Shown: piece by piece, positions 14,593 through 23,493 of the stretch
How the letters are laid out: every line of letters starts with the position of its first letter
How positions within the stretch are numbered: the first letter of the stretch is position 1
Source of the DNA: RGIG7111 sp036839975
Lineage (GTDB): Bacteria; Bacillota; Clostridia; Peptostreptococcales; Anaerovoracaceae
DNA: 45,755 nt
NCBI GenBank assembly: GCA_036839975.1
Contig: DAISVU010000012.1
Span: forward strand, 1-45,755
Direction of reading: 5' to 3'
Translations under genes and position numbers: made by a program
The notes under the pieces: generated by a model
Told to the model about the DNA's origin: nothing
Database searches by the model: none
The model's input: the letters and a program-made list of their open reading frames with translations, nothing else

Positions 14593-15113
14593 AACGTCCT
14601 GATTTTATTAAATGGATACAACCTCACAAATGCCTTGCCAACTACGTCATCTTCATCCACATACCCAACGGAATCTACTCTGCTGTCAAGGCTGACCTCC
14701 CTGTGATCACCCATAACAAACAGCTTTCCATCTGGTATTTCAACATCGCTGACAGAACCTGAAGTCCCTCCATCTGCTATATAATCCTCATTCTGCTTTT
14801 TCCCGTTTACATAGACTTCTCCGTCATCTATCGTGACCTTGTCTCCCGGCAGAGCTATTATCCTCTTTATCAACAGTTTCTTACCGTTACCATCTCCCAT
14901 TCCCTCTTCTGCCTCTATTTTGGAGTGAAAGACTATGATGTCCCCCCTCTCCGGACCACTAAGAAGATATGCCTTTTTGTTTACCAGAAGGTAGTCGTTT
15001 TCATAAAGCGTCGGCTCCATTGAGCTCTCCTTAACTATAGTCGGTTTGATTATAACCGCCACTGCCATTACTATAACAATAGCTACAACTACATCTTTTA
15101 ACAAAGTCTTCAT
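14589..15113 (-). CDS. lepB: Signal peptidase I
   Basis: 174 residues. One N-terminal membrane helix (about 7-22), then the catalytic Ser in SSMEPTL (Ser31) and the catalytic Lys in KRIIALPGD (about Lys83). The box GDHREVSLDSR replaces the usual GDNR; His for Asn is unusual but outside the catalytic dyad. It cleaves signal peptides of exported proteins at the outer face of the membrane. AAGGAGGT lies about 12 nt before the ATG. First gene of a three-gene operon with smpB. Confidence 0.95.
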   Translation of the reverse strand: MKTLLKDVVVAIVIVMAVAVIIKPTIVKESSMEPTLYENDYLLVNKKAYLLSGPERGDIIVFHSKIEAEEGMGDGNGKKLLIKRIIALPGDKVTIDDGEVYVNGKKQNEDYIADGGTSGSVSDVEIPDGKLFVMGDHREVSLDSRVDSVGYVDEDDVVGKAFVRLYPFNKIRTL

Positions 15114-15232
15114 TGACAGGTGTTACCTCCTTATCGTACTTTCTCTCAATTAATCGTATTTATCTTAAAATGCCGAGTTCAGATAATATTTTTAATATCA
15201 TCACTGTCTTTACCTAAAATATATACACATTC

Positions 15233-16255
15233 TTATCCGAAAATATCTTTCTTTATGTTCTGAAACGATCTGGATGGGTTTGCTTTTATCTCCATCCCGT
15301 CAAGATACCCCAGCGGCGGTGACATATTTACAAAGGCAAGTCTGTTTGCATGCAGCAACTGTGTGGTAAGTCCGTAACATTCTTTAATCTGCAAATTAAA
15401 ATCTCTATCTCCGTACTTCGCATCTCCAATTAGTGGATACCCTGCATGTGCAAGATGCGCTCTTATCTGATGTGTACGACCGGTCATTATCTGTATTTCT
15501 ACAAATGTAAAGCCTTTTTTGCATTTGCGCGGTACAACAACTGTTTCTATTTTCTTTTGTTTTTTCGAAAATCCTCCTCGCGATAGAGCAGCTTTATCAT
15601 TTGCATTTCTTATATAATTGCTGCCGGCATCTGAAATGCGCACAATATTTTTTGATTCATCTTTTGTTATTATTCCCTTAAGCAAAAGTTTCTGCTTAAT
15701 TTCACCCTTTACAATGCTGAGATAATATTTTTGCAGTTTTCCCTTCTCTCTAAATCCTTTTGCAAGCGCCCTTGCCGCTGCGGCATTTTTTCCAAACACC
15801 ACAATTCCGGTAGTATTCCTGTCCAGCCTGTTTGCAGGGGCAAGTCTGAGCACTTTTTCTTTTTTCTGATCATGTTCTCCTGTACTTTCAAGATATCCTC
15901 TAACCTGGTTTACAAGCGTGCGCTGCTTTTCCTGTCCATCGCCGTGTACAAGAAGACCAAAAGGCTTATCTACAACCAGTATATTATCATCTTCAAAGAT
16001 TATTTTAAACTGTTTTTTGGCTGTCAATGCCGGTTGTACAGCACGGAACCTGTCAAGTTCAGATCTTCCCACATAAATGGTCAGCGCATCTCCGGCATTT
16101 AATATAGTATTCACGTGCCCACGCTTGCCGTTCAGCTTAACATCTTTTCTTATCATCCTGTAGATATTCGAAAGCGATGCATTTTTTAGATACTTTTTAA
16201 GGAAACGGTCGAGCCTTTGCCCACCGTCATTTTCTGCAATCACTATCGTTTCCAT
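15233..16255 (-). CDS. RluC/RluD-family rRNA pseudouridine synthase with S4 domain
   Basis: 340 residues. An N-terminal S4-like RNA-binding domain (about 1-60; GQRLDRFLKKYL, ASLSNIYRMIRKDVKLNG) is followed by the synthase domain with the catalytic Asp in ANRLDRNTTGIVVF, and TGRTHQIRAHLAHAGYPLIGD. The YLIxxVD-like N-terminus and LAFVNM tail fit RluC more than RluD; a clear RluD is at 23776-24741. It isomerises specific uridines of 23S rRNA. Its start lies just 8 bases from a TATAAT box, and a 10-codon upstream ORF precedes it (see 16271-16303). Confidence 0.9.
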   Translation of the reverse strand: METIVIAENDGGQRLDRFLKKYLKNASLSNIYRMIRKDVKLNGKRGHVNTILNAGDALTIYVGRSELDRFRAVQPALTAKKQFKIIFEDDNILVVDKPFGLLVHGDGQEKQRTLVNQVRGYLESTGEHDQKKEKVLRLAPANRLDRNTTGIVVFGKNAAAARALAKGFREKGKLQKYYLSIVKGEIKQKLLLKGIITKDESKNIVRISDAGSNYIRNANDKAALSRGGFSKKQKKIETVVVPRKCKKGFTFVEIQIMTGRTHQIRAHLAHAGYPLIGDAKYGDRDFNLQIKECYGLTTQLLHANRLAFVNMSPPLGYLDGMEIKANPSRSFQNIKKDIFG

Positions 16256-16270
16256 AGTGAAGATTATACA

Positions 16271-16303
16271 TCATATGCACTGCCATTGTGAAGAAATCTT
16301 CAT
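16271..16303 (-). CDS. Possible 10-codon leader peptide before the pseudouridine synthase
   Basis: GGAGGTGA stands 6 nt before an ATG that opens MKISSQWQCI and stops at TGA, in the same frame as the synthase gene and 15 bases before its start. The ATGAAGATT at its start is complementary to AATCTTCA just before the synthase ATG, so the two could fold together. The very good ribosome site, in a place where the main gene lacks one, is the main evidence. Confidence 0.4.
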   Translation of the reverse strand: MKISSQWQCI

Positions 16304-16323
16304 AAAAAATCACCTCCATTTAT

Positions 16324-16352
16324 TTGTTAAACCGTGATAAATATGTTACATT
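16324..16352 (+). promoter_or_regulatory. Candidate promoter of the anchored-protein/fba transcript
   Basis: TTGTTA and TACATT with a 17-bp spacer on the plus strand, about 40 bases upstream of the TTG start at 16395. Confidence 0.5.
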
Positions 16353-16394
16353 GTCTATAGATTGGATACCATAATATTAAGGAGTGATTATTCT

Positions 16395-16820
16395 TTGTCA
16401 AAAAGCAGACATTCCAGAGAAGATTTTTTATATGATAAGAGTGATTTAATCATAGCCTTTATAATTCTTCTAATTGCAGCATTGATTATAGGCTCCCGTG
16501 TCACTGCGATCATGAATTATCCAAAAACTGCTGTAGTCACAGTAGAACAGGGAGTAACCGATCATGACGAGGATAATGCAGCTGATTCCGGATCATCTGC
16601 AGATTCTGTCACCATAAATATAACTGATGGAGATTCCACAAGTTCTGTTGCAAAAAAACTTGCAGACGAAGGCCTTATCGATGATGCCAAAGCCTTTGAA
16701 AAACTTATGGAGAAAAACAAACTTCAAGGGTTCCTGGTAACAGGTGATCATTCGATCCCTAAAAACACAAGCAATGCGTCTATAATAAAAATTATTACGG
16801 GTAAAACTATCAAAAAATAA
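16395..16820 (+). CDS. Membrane-anchored protein with MltG/YceG-like domain
   Basis: 141 residues from TTG 16395, which has AAGGAGTG about 9 nt upstream (an upstream in-frame start at 16362 has none). A short cytoplasmic start, one membrane helix (about 19-38), an acidic low-complexity linker, then a C-terminal domain of about 60 residues (GDSTSSVAKKLADEGLIDDAKAF, then FEKLMEKNKLQGFLVTGDHS). That domain resembles the LysM-like N-terminal part of the lytic transglycosylase MltG. The catalytic part is absent, so it is a short cell-wall-linked relative, not an enzyme. fba follows 16 bases downstream. Confidence 0.75.
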   Translation: MSKSRHSREDFLYDKSDLIIAFIILLIAALIIGSRVTAIMNYPKTAVVTVEQGVTDHDEDNAADSGSSADSVTINITDGDSTSSVAKKLADEGLIDDAKAFEKLMEKNKLQGFLVTGDHSIPKNTSNASIIKIITGKTIKK

Positions 16821-16836
16821 AGATTCGGAGGTTATC

Positions 16837-17766
16837 ATGGCTTTAGTTACTTCAAAAGAAATGTTTGCAAAAGCACTGAAAAACGACTACGCTATTGGTG
16901 CATTCAATGTCAATAACATGGAAATCATTCAGGGCATCGTTCAGGCCGCTCAGGCTGAAAAAACAGAACTCATTCTTCAAGTGTCCGCTGGCGCAAGAAA
17001 ATACGCAAAGCCTGTTTATCTGGTGAAACTCGTTGAAGCCGCTATTGCTGATACAGGTCTCGACATATGTTTGCATCTTGACCATGGTGAAGATTTTGAT
17101 ATCTGCAAAAGCTGTGTGGATGACGGATTTACATCAGTAATGGTCGATGGATCCAAGCACCCGTTTGAAAAAAACATCGAACTCACCAAGCAGGTCGTAG
17201 AATATGCGCATGCAAAGGGTGTAACAGTTGAAGCTGAACTAGGTAAACTTGCCGGCATTGAAGATGCTGTAAACGTTGATGCACGGGAAGCTACATTTAC
17301 AATTCCTGAGGAAGCTGCTGAATTCGTTGAAAAAACGGGAGTTGATTCACTGGCTGTTGCCATCGGCACAAGCCACGGCGCTTATAAATTCAAGGGTGAA
17401 CCGTATCTTGATTTCGAAAGACTTAAAAAGATACATGAACTGATTCCGAATACACCTCTTGTGCTGCATGGTGCAAGCACAGTACTTCCTGAATTCGTTC
17501 AGAAATGCAACAAGTACGGCGGAAATATTCCGGGTGCAAAAGGTGTTCCCGAAGATATGATCAGGGAAGCTGCAAAACTCGGTGTCTGTAAAGTAAACAT
17601 TGATACCGACCTCAGGCTTGCAATGACTGCGGAGATCAGGAAGATATTCGTTGAAAATCCTTCTGAATTCGACCCTCGGAAATATCTTGGTCCTGGAAGA
17701 GAAGCTATTCAGAAGATGGTACAGCACAAAATAAAAGATGTACTGAATGCTTCAAATATTAAATAA
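16837..17766 (+). CDS. fba: Fructose-1,6-bisphosphate aldolase, class II
   Basis: 309 residues, class II (zinc) type. Zinc and catalytic motifs are present: CLHLDHGEDFDICK (Asp/His pair), VEAELGKLAGIEDAV, AIGTSHGAYKFKGEP and PLVLHGASTVLPEFV, then KVNIDTDLRLAMTAEIRK. It splits fructose-1,6-bisphosphate to two triose phosphates in glycolysis. CGGAGG stands before the ATG, and codon use is clean, as for a highly expressed gene. It follows the MltG-like gene by 16 bases, and a terminator at 17777-17802 ends the transcript. Confidence 0.97.
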   Translation: MALVTSKEMFAKALKNDYAIGAFNVNNMEIIQGIVQAAQAEKTELILQVSAGARKYAKPVYLVKLVEAAIADTGLDICLHLDHGEDFDICKSCVDDGFTSVMVDGSKHPFEKNIELTKQVVEYAHAKGVTVEAELGKLAGIEDAVNVDAREATFTIPEEAAEFVEKTGVDSLAVAIGTSHGAYKFKGEPYLDFERLKKIHELIPNTPLVLHGASTVLPEFVQKCNKYGGNIPGAKGVPEDMIREAAKLGVCKVNIDTDLRLAMTAEIRKIFVENPSEFDPRKYLGPGREAIQKMVQHKIKDVLNASNIK

Positions 17767-17776
17767 TTACCGTTAG

Positions 17777-17806
17777 AAGGGCATTCCTTCAGGAATGCCC
17801 TTATTT
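17777..17806 (+). terminator. Rho-independent terminator after fba
   Basis: AAGGGCATTCC and GGAATGCCCTT pair perfectly over 11 bp with a 4-nt loop, followed by ATTTTATG on the plus strand. It starts 11 bases past the fba stop. Confidence 0.85.
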
Positions 17807-17908
17807 TATGCCAAAATATAAGCTGCTGATATATGCGATGCTTACTTTAAATTTAACCGGTACCCGATTACTGCATATAGTCCCTGCTTTATGGCAAGTG
17901 GAGGTTCC

Positions 17909-19099
17909 ATGTTTGTATATATACTCGCACCGTTTTATCTGGCCGGATGCATATTTCTACTAATTGAACTGCTGCGCTGGATACAGAGCTTCTTTGGAGA
18001 AAAACGCTGCATTTTTCTTAAAAGTCTGACAACAATCATTTTTTTGTTCCTTGTCGCCTCACCTGTGCTGGCATCCCTCCTGCCGTCATCACCTATAAAA
18101 AAATATATTTACATAACCGGATATCTATGGCTTGCCGCATTCATATTCAGCATAATTTTGACATTGCTTGCAAAACTTTTCGCACTCATAATCCGCAGAT
18201 CAAAGCATATTACAAAAATCAAGACAGACATAGCGCATGCAATATGCGGTACACTTATCATCGTGATCGTATCCGTTACATGCATATATGGATATATGCA
18301 CAGCAAGACGCTCGGTATTACTACATATGATGTTGCAATCAACAAGCAGTGCAATACACAGAAAACGCTTACAATCGCACTTGTTGCAGACCTGCATCTC
18401 AGTTACTCGGTCGAGGCTAAACAAATCGAAAAAATGGTAGAGATAATAAATGGTATGAATGCTGATATCGTATGTTTTTCCGGCGATATCTACAGCAACG
18501 ACTATAATATAATAGAGGACCCCGGCAGAGTTGCCGCTGCCCTTAAGAAAATAAAAAGCAGATATGGATGCTATGCCGCATACGGCAATCACGATGTAAA
18601 CGAAAAGATACTTGCCGGATTTACGTTCACAGACAGCGATGACAATCTTTCCAGTGATCTGCGAATGGACCGGCTGCTTGAAGACAGTAACGTAACGCTT
18701 CTCCGGGATGATGTCGCAACTGTAGGAAATGATATATATATTATAGGCAGACGCGATGCTGAAAAACCCGGCAACAATATAGGCAGAAGAAAAGCTGTCA
18801 AAGCGTTGACAGCCAGTCTCGACAAATCCCATCCTATAATATCAATAGACCACGAACCGGTGCAGTTTGATCTTTCAGCAGAGGCAGGCGTTGATCTTAT
18901 GCTTTCAGGTCATACTCACAAAGGTCAGTTCTTCCCCATGAATATTACAGCCAAATATATATGGAGTAATCCATATGGAGAAAAAAAAGTCGATAACATG
19001 ACATCAATCGTAACCAGCGGTGTAGGAGTCTTCGGTGCGGCTCTCCGCATCGGAACTACTGCCGAAGTCGTTAAAATAAATGTTACGTTTTCTGAGTAG
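17909..19099 (+). CDS. Membrane metallophosphoesterase (calcineurin-like)
   Basis: About 396 residues from ATG 17909, which has GGAGG 5 nt upstream. Four hydrophobic helices in the first ~145 residues anchor a C-terminal calcineurin-like phosphoesterase domain. The metal motifs are LVADLH (DxH), FSGDIY (GDxx), AYGNHD (GNHD) and LSGHTHKGQF (GHTH). The architecture matches YkuE/YpbG-type membrane phosphoesterases, whose substrates are poorly defined, some acting on lipid-linked molecules. It stands alone after the fba terminator; no clear promoter was found. Confidence 0.9.
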   Translation: MFVYILAPFYLAGCIFLLIELLRWIQSFFGEKRCIFLKSLTTIIFLFLVASPVLASLLPSSPIKKYIYITGYLWLAAFIFSIILTLLAKLFALIIRRSKHITKIKTDIAHAICGTLIIVIVSVTCIYGYMHSKTLGITTYDVAINKQCNTQKTLTIALVADLHLSYSVEAKQIEKMVEIINGMNADIVCFSGDIYSNDYNIIEDPGRVAAALKKIKSRYGCYAAYGNHDVNEKILAGFTFTDSDDNLSSDLRMDRLLEDSNVTLLRDDVATVGNDIYIIGRRDAEKPGNNIGRRKAVKALTASLDKSHPIISIDHEPVQFDLSAEAGVDLMLSGHTHKGQFFPMNITAKYIWSNPYGEKKVDNMTSIVTSGVGVFGAALRIGTTAEVVKINVTFSE

Positions 19100-19188
19100 C
19101 CACGCATTGTATTTTCCTTAACACCTGCGATTAGCCTGCTATTGCTTATTGCTCGCTTGATGCCGCTGATGTAAAATAAGCATGCTTT

Positions 19189-19923
19189 TTATTTTTGTTT
19201 TTTTCTCTTGGCTTTAATGATTATAAGATTAACCGCCAGTATCGCAAGTCCTGATGATGCTATTATTGAGAAGATCTTTACTCTGTCTGATATACCCTTC
19301 TCCAAAGGGCCTTCTTTTTTGTTTTCTTTGGCGCTATTTACTTTATATTCACGTTTATTGTCAGTTTTTTCATTGCTGTTTTTGTGATTATTTTTATCTC
19401 TGACACCGGCATCATACTTCTTCTGATTGCCGTCAGTCGATGATGTGACTGTTACAATCGCTGATGCAGACGGACAGTCTGAGATAAGTTGTTCATCAAG
19501 GTTATACATCTCACCCGTCTTTACTTTAAGAGAGCTTTCCCCCTTTTTTACAGCTTTAAACTGTAAAGTGAACAATACCTTTCCTTCATCAGCGCTTCTT
19601 TTAAGCTGTACGGCTCCACCGTTCCCACTGCTTGAACCGCCGGAAATATATGTAATGATATCCGGATCATATGTAAGCATTCCGCTTACTCGCGCCAGGT
19701 TATCTTTTGAATAAGTCACCGTCACCGTAAACGTCTCCCCCATCTGCACAGACGGGGCATTTGAAATGCTTACGCCACCTGCGGCATATATATTTGCAGG
19801 GAGCATTGTAATTACAGCCGTGACGAAAAAGGCTACAGCCAATAAAACTGTGGATCCCGCATTCTTTTTAAACGTACACATACATTTTCTTTTCATATTC
19901 AGGCATTTGGAACATCTAATCAT
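19189..19923 (-). CDS. Cohesin-domain surface protein
   Basis: 244 residues. A Cys-rich start (CSKCLNMKRKCMC), a signal-like helix (about 25-45), then a cohesin/dockerin-binding-like domain (about 50-160; VSISNAPSVQMGETFTVTVT, LTYDPDIITYISG, VLFTLQFKAVKKG). A lysine- and asparagine-rich linker (about 170-205) leads to a C-terminal helix (about 220-236) and a basic tail, so it stays on the membrane. Cohesin domains bind dockerins in cellulosomes but also occur in non-cellulolytic surface proteins; no dockerin is seen here. It follows the autolysin gene by 13 bases, suggesting one operon. Confidence 0.75.
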   Translation of the reverse strand: MIRCSKCLNMKRKCMCTFKKNAGSTVLLAVAFFVTAVITMLPANIYAAGGVSISNAPSVQMGETFTVTVTYSKDNLARVSGMLTYDPDIITYISGGSSSGNGGAVQLKRSADEGKVLFTLQFKAVKKGESSLKVKTGEMYNLDEQLISDCPSASAIVTVTSSTDGNQKKYDAGVRDKNNHKNSNEKTDNKREYKVNSAKENKKEGPLEKGISDRVKIFSIIASSGLAILAVNLIIIKAKRKKQK

Positions 19924-19936
19924 TTTTTTACTTCTT

Positions 19937-21934
19937 TTAACTTCGTATTATCAGCAGCTTATACTTCAGTTTTGCACCGCTGGTAGCTTTTACTGTCACG
20001 TACTTTGTATTTATTCCTGTCTTCAGCGCTACGGTTCCGGTACCGCTTATCTTTGCCCCGCTTCCGTGCGCTTTGGCATTTATCTTAACAGCCGAGACCC
20101 CCGCACCTACTGTCAGTTTATAGCCCCTTATGTATCTGTTAAACTTTGGTGATATCTTTTTACCGGATACGCTCAAACTCTTGAGATAATAGTCATTATT
20201 GCCTGCAGTGCCCGGTTTTGAACACGCTTTTGCAGGCATTCCCGTATATACCGGTACGTAAAACTTTATCGCGTAATTATTATTTCGATTGTAAGCTCTC
20301 TTTGCGATCTTTCCCTCTGAAACCGCTGCAAATACCGCTGTAGAATATTCATGCTTAGGAAGGCTGTATGATCCGTTCATAGCATTGAACTTTTTAAGAT
20401 AATAGGTGTTTTGCTTCTTTGATATATAGTTTGACCTATAAAATATTGCCCCTCCGTACAGAGATTTAGTAATCGTATTCCATGGTCTACTGTACGTAGT
20501 CGCGCCTTTGCCTGCGCCCTTTGCCCACCAAAGACCCCGCTGCGTCGCGCTCATTTTAACAGTAGTGTATGCGCCTATATTGAAGTGATTGTATATACCT
20601 TTATAACCGCTGTAATTCCCGGAAATCAATCCGCTACCGCCTTTCCAGCCCTGTTCAAGGACTACCATAGCAGTTATAACATTAGGATTAACCTTAGATT
20701 TTTTCCCGGCTTTGTAAAGTGACGTTATATATTTTTTGTTGTTCATAAAACATCCGTTTACAGACGATACGATGCTCTTTATTGTATTTTTGTTCTGTGA
20801 AGTCGAACTGAATCTATGTTCCATAAATTCATAGATGTTGCTTTCATTTAGCCCGTTTCTGGGATCGAGATAATATGCAATTACAGCTTTTGATGCTTGA
20901 TTCCATCTGCCGTCAAACCTGACATATCTGTTTCTGGTGAAATCATATGCACCCTTCCTGAATGTTTTCCATGCTGCTGATTCAGTCGGTTCAACCAGAT
21001 TATTCCCAAGTTTGTTTTCAGCGTTCAGCATAGTACTCCATGTTATTCCCGTTTTCTGTGCCTTGAACACCCACTTTGGATGAGCCTTGTGAAGCTTCCT
21101 CAAATATGACTTGTAGCTTTCAGGAAAGCCCTCTGTTTTCATGTATTTTTCAAAATCGCTTGAGCAGACTTTGTTAGCAGTCGTTTCTGAATTTATTTTT
21201 ACATATTCAGATGCAATATAACAATAAGAGGATCTGTACTTTATCCTGTACCAATAAGTTTTTCCCCACTTCAGCTTGCCATAAATATCTATACAATTTC
21301 CTTTTTCTGTAGTACCGACTTTTACAAATGATGTTGAAGGTCCCTTTCGTATGTTAAGTCTTTCTTTTGTAGTGCCTTTTTTTACCTTTGAATAGGCCGT
21401 ATATCTCACCTGCTTCACTGTACTTTTAAGCACATATGCCGCCTTGCCTCTGTATGCTGTTTTATACCATCTGGTTTTATTTTTTTGAATATATTCACCC
21501 TTCAGTATCAGTATCGCACCTGTACTGCAGGATTTGTATGATACTGATTTTTTACTTGCAGATTTCTTCAGAGATGTTTTCTTTATAATACAGCCCTTTC
21601 TCTGCGACGAATAAGTGATGGCCTCAGTCCCTTTTAAAACAATGTACTTCTTTGAAACATACCCTGTTTTGGAACTATATATGATCTTGTACCAACTGCC
21701 TGAGATATCCGTAATGCCTATTGCGTTGCCCTTTGCAAGCAATCCGCAGATTTTATAGTCAGTACCGGGGCCGCGTCTGATTCTGAGCGGACCTTTTTTT
21801 ACCACTGCCGTCTTTACAGTAGTATCAGCATAAGAATTTACCACAGTCAAATCAATAATAAAAAAACTCGAAACAGCTACAAAAACTGCAATGGTTATAA
21901 CCGCTGTCTTTACAGCCGGTATTTTCTTAAACAT
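19937..21934 (-). CDS. SH3-domain N-acetylglucosaminidase (autolysin)
   Basis: 665 residues from ATG 21934, supported by AAAGGG 5 nt upstream. A signal helix (about 12-30) is followed by three bacterial SH3 domains (about 40-95, 100-170, 175-250; repeated RxGPGTDYK / RKGPSTSF motifs) that bind cell wall. A glucosaminidase domain spans about 265-560 (WSTMLNAENKLGNNLVEPTE, AMVVLEQGWKGGSGLISGNY, YNHFNIGAY). A C-terminal cadherin-like beta-sandwich (about 585-660) closes it. It should hydrolyse peptidoglycan between sugars, for division or wall turnover. A TTGACA/TATAAT promoter lies upstream at 21996-22025. Confidence 0.88.
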   Translation of the reverse strand: MFKKIPAVKTAVITIAVFVAVSSFFIIDLTVVNSYADTTVKTAVVKKGPLRIRRGPGTDYKICGLLAKGNAIGITDISGSWYKIIYSSKTGYVSKKYIVLKGTEAITYSSQRKGCIIKKTSLKKSASKKSVSYKSCSTGAILILKGEYIQKNKTRWYKTAYRGKAAYVLKSTVKQVRYTAYSKVKKGTTKERLNIRKGPSTSFVKVGTTEKGNCIDIYGKLKWGKTYWYRIKYRSSYCYIASEYVKINSETTANKVCSSDFEKYMKTEGFPESYKSYLRKLHKAHPKWVFKAQKTGITWSTMLNAENKLGNNLVEPTESAAWKTFRKGAYDFTRNRYVRFDGRWNQASKAVIAYYLDPRNGLNESNIYEFMEHRFSSTSQNKNTIKSIVSSVNGCFMNNKKYITSLYKAGKKSKVNPNVITAMVVLEQGWKGGSGLISGNYSGYKGIYNHFNIGAYTTVKMSATQRGLWWAKGAGKGATTYSRPWNTITKSLYGGAIFYRSNYISKKQNTYYLKKFNAMNGSYSLPKHEYSTAVFAAVSEGKIAKRAYNRNNNYAIKFYVPVYTGMPAKACSKPGTAGNNDYYLKSLSVSGKKISPKFNRYIRGYKLTVGAGVSAVKINAKAHGSGAKISGTGTVALKTGINTKYVTVKATSGAKLKYKLLIIRS

Positions 21935-21995
21935 TTTTGCCCTTTCCAAACTGCTTTATTGTAATACATCATAAATTTTTATAAAATAATGATTA

Positions 21996-22025
21996 ATTAT
22001 ACAATGGTTTTTATGTTTATGTCAA
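21996..22025 (-). promoter_or_regulatory. Sigma-A promoter of the autolysin gene
   Basis: TTGACA (22020-22025) and TATAAT (21996-22001) with an 18-bp spacer on the minus strand, about 65 bases upstream of the autolysin start. Both hexamers match the consensus. Confidence 0.75.
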
Positions 22026-22100
22026 TTTCCCGACACCTGTAATGTTATGCCGCTGTACACATGCAATTTTTCTGCCACATCTTTTCCAAAGCACAAACCG

Positions 22101-22958
22101 TTACAAAGTGGTTATTAAATCTCCTATTTTCTCCAAAACCTCGTCGCCACAGCTGTTAGCGCCGCCATTGTGAATCTCATGATAAAGGCCGACCCACGGT
22201 ATAAATTCACAGCGTTTGCGTTCATTTACCGCAACACCTATGGTGCCTTTGATATCACACAATCGGTCTTCCGTACCGTGCATCAAAATGAGCGGCTTGT
22301 TGTCCGCGCCGCCATTGCTTTCCCAAGTACCTGCCTCAAGCGCTCTTCCTATATCAACTCCATCCAGTGCACTTCGCAAAGAAATATTCTTATGTATCAA
22401 CGGGTTTCCATCATAGTTTCCTACTACTTTTTTGTTTCCAAGCGTGCTTGAATTAATGCCCGTTGATATAGTCATCTGAGGCCAAATCTTTGCAAAAACC
22501 CTCACAAACGCATAGAGCGGCCGGGGCACAACAGTCTTCACGAGCCTTATCCACGGTGCTGAGATTATATATGCTGCAGGGATGTCATTTCTATGTCCGA
22601 GCTTCATATAATCAAGACCTATATTACCACCCATGCTGTGTCCGTAAAGCACGAGCGATATTCCCTGATATTTCTTTTTTGCATACATGAGCATAGTATC
22701 TATATCACTTAGTACCGCTTCACGCGGCGCACAGTCTCCACGCTTTCCGGTCGATCTTCCATGTCCTCTGAGATCCATTGATATCACAGCGATTTCTCTT
22801 CCATTCAAGTATTTTGCCATACGGTCATATCTTTCTGAATATTCACCTGTCCCATGTACTATGCAAAATACATATTTTGCATCTTTCACCGGCCATAGAT
22901 AGCCTTCAATTCGAAGATTCTCATTTTCGTTCTTTTTTAATTCAAACCTCTCAAACAT
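22101..22958 (-). CDS. Alpha/beta hydrolase, lysophospholipase-like
   Basis: 285 residues, the serine aminopeptidase S33/monoglyceride lipase type. The nucleophile elbow GHSMGG (about 107-112) contains the catalytic Ser; LRGHGRS precedes it, a HG oxyanion region (FCIVHGTGEYSERY) is near the start, and the catalytic Asp/His would be in MHGTEDRLCD and GLYHEIHN. No signal peptide, so it is cytoplasmic and probably cleaves mono- or lysoacyl lipids. GGAAGGG precedes the ATG. It stands alone, with no partner genes that specify a substrate. Confidence 0.9.
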   Translation of the reverse strand: MFERFELKKNENENLRIEGYLWPVKDAKYVFCIVHGTGEYSERYDRMAKYLNGREIAVISMDLRGHGRSTGKRGDCAPREAVLSDIDTMLMYAKKKYQGISLVLYGHSMGGNIGLDYMKLGHRNDIPAAYIISAPWIRLVKTVVPRPLYAFVRVFAKIWPQMTISTGINSSTLGNKKVVGNYDGNPLIHKNISLRSALDGVDIGRALEAGTWESNGGADNKPLILMHGTEDRLCDIKGTIGVAVNERKRCEFIPWVGLYHEIHNGGANSCGDEVLEKIGDLITTL

Positions 22959-23311
22959 AATTCCCTTCCTAACGGATCATGCACAATGATTACTCCTTTA
23001 TTCACTATTCCAATAATGTTCTGTCTCCGTCTAAAGTATATCACATCGACCCTACGTAATATTTTTACAAAAATAAATGTTTATAAATTGTGATTACAGA
23101 CTTTAAAAATGCCGTAATTTGATGAGCTGATATAAACACACTCAGCAACGTATAACGGATCTTAGTTCGACTTACATTGCATGCACACTTTTTGTTCTAT
23201 AATTTTCATATACATTATATTTTATGGTTTTATTGTTTTATTTTTCAAAAATTTCTTGCTATATACATTTGCATGTTATATGATTTAATTCCCACATATC
23301 GAACGATCATT
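22959..23311. other. Gap with possible promoter of the zinc-ribbon leader
   Basis: No gene seen. A TATAAT at 23198-23203 with TTGCAT 15 bp upstream could start a plus-strand transcript with a leader of about 280 bases reaching the zinc-ribbon gene at 23494. The minus-strand TATACT near 23036-23041 may serve the hydrolase gene. Both calls are weak. Confidence 0.3.
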
Positions 23312-23463
23312 GCAAAAGAAAACGGCTTTGATATATCGTACAGTAGGGGCAAAGCAAAACGACTCCGATTATATCATGCAGCAAGGAGCAAAGAAAAACG
23401 ACTCCGATTATATCATGCAGCAGGGGATGAAGCATAATAAACACTATAATAATGCAGCAGGGG
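23312..23463 (+). repeat. Four-unit 37-39-nt tandem repeat upstream of the zinc-ribbon gene
   Basis: Units at 23312-23348, 23349-23387, 23388-23426 and 23427-23463. Units 2 and 3 are 39 nt and nearly identical, sharing AACGACTCCGATTATATCAT followed by GCAGCA(A/G)GG. Unit 1 (37 nt) and unit 4 (37 nt) are diverged, keeping AAAGAAAACG and ATGCAGCAGGGG respectively. The array ends 30 bases before the ATG of a 44-aa zinc-ribbon gene. Unit lengths 37-39 are not constant in frame, so it is not a clean protein repeat, and there are no spacers, so it is not a CRISPR array. Confidence 0.75.
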
Positions 23464-23493
23464 ATATTATTTTAAGATTTGGGAGGAAAAATT

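Noticed and set aside
18200..18832. Minus-strand ORF of 210 codons
   Set aside because: Shadow of the metallophosphoesterase gene, which has all metal motifs on the plus strand.
23312..23463. CRISPR-like array
   Set aside because: Repeats are contiguous with no unique spacers, only four units of unequal length, and no cas genes are near.
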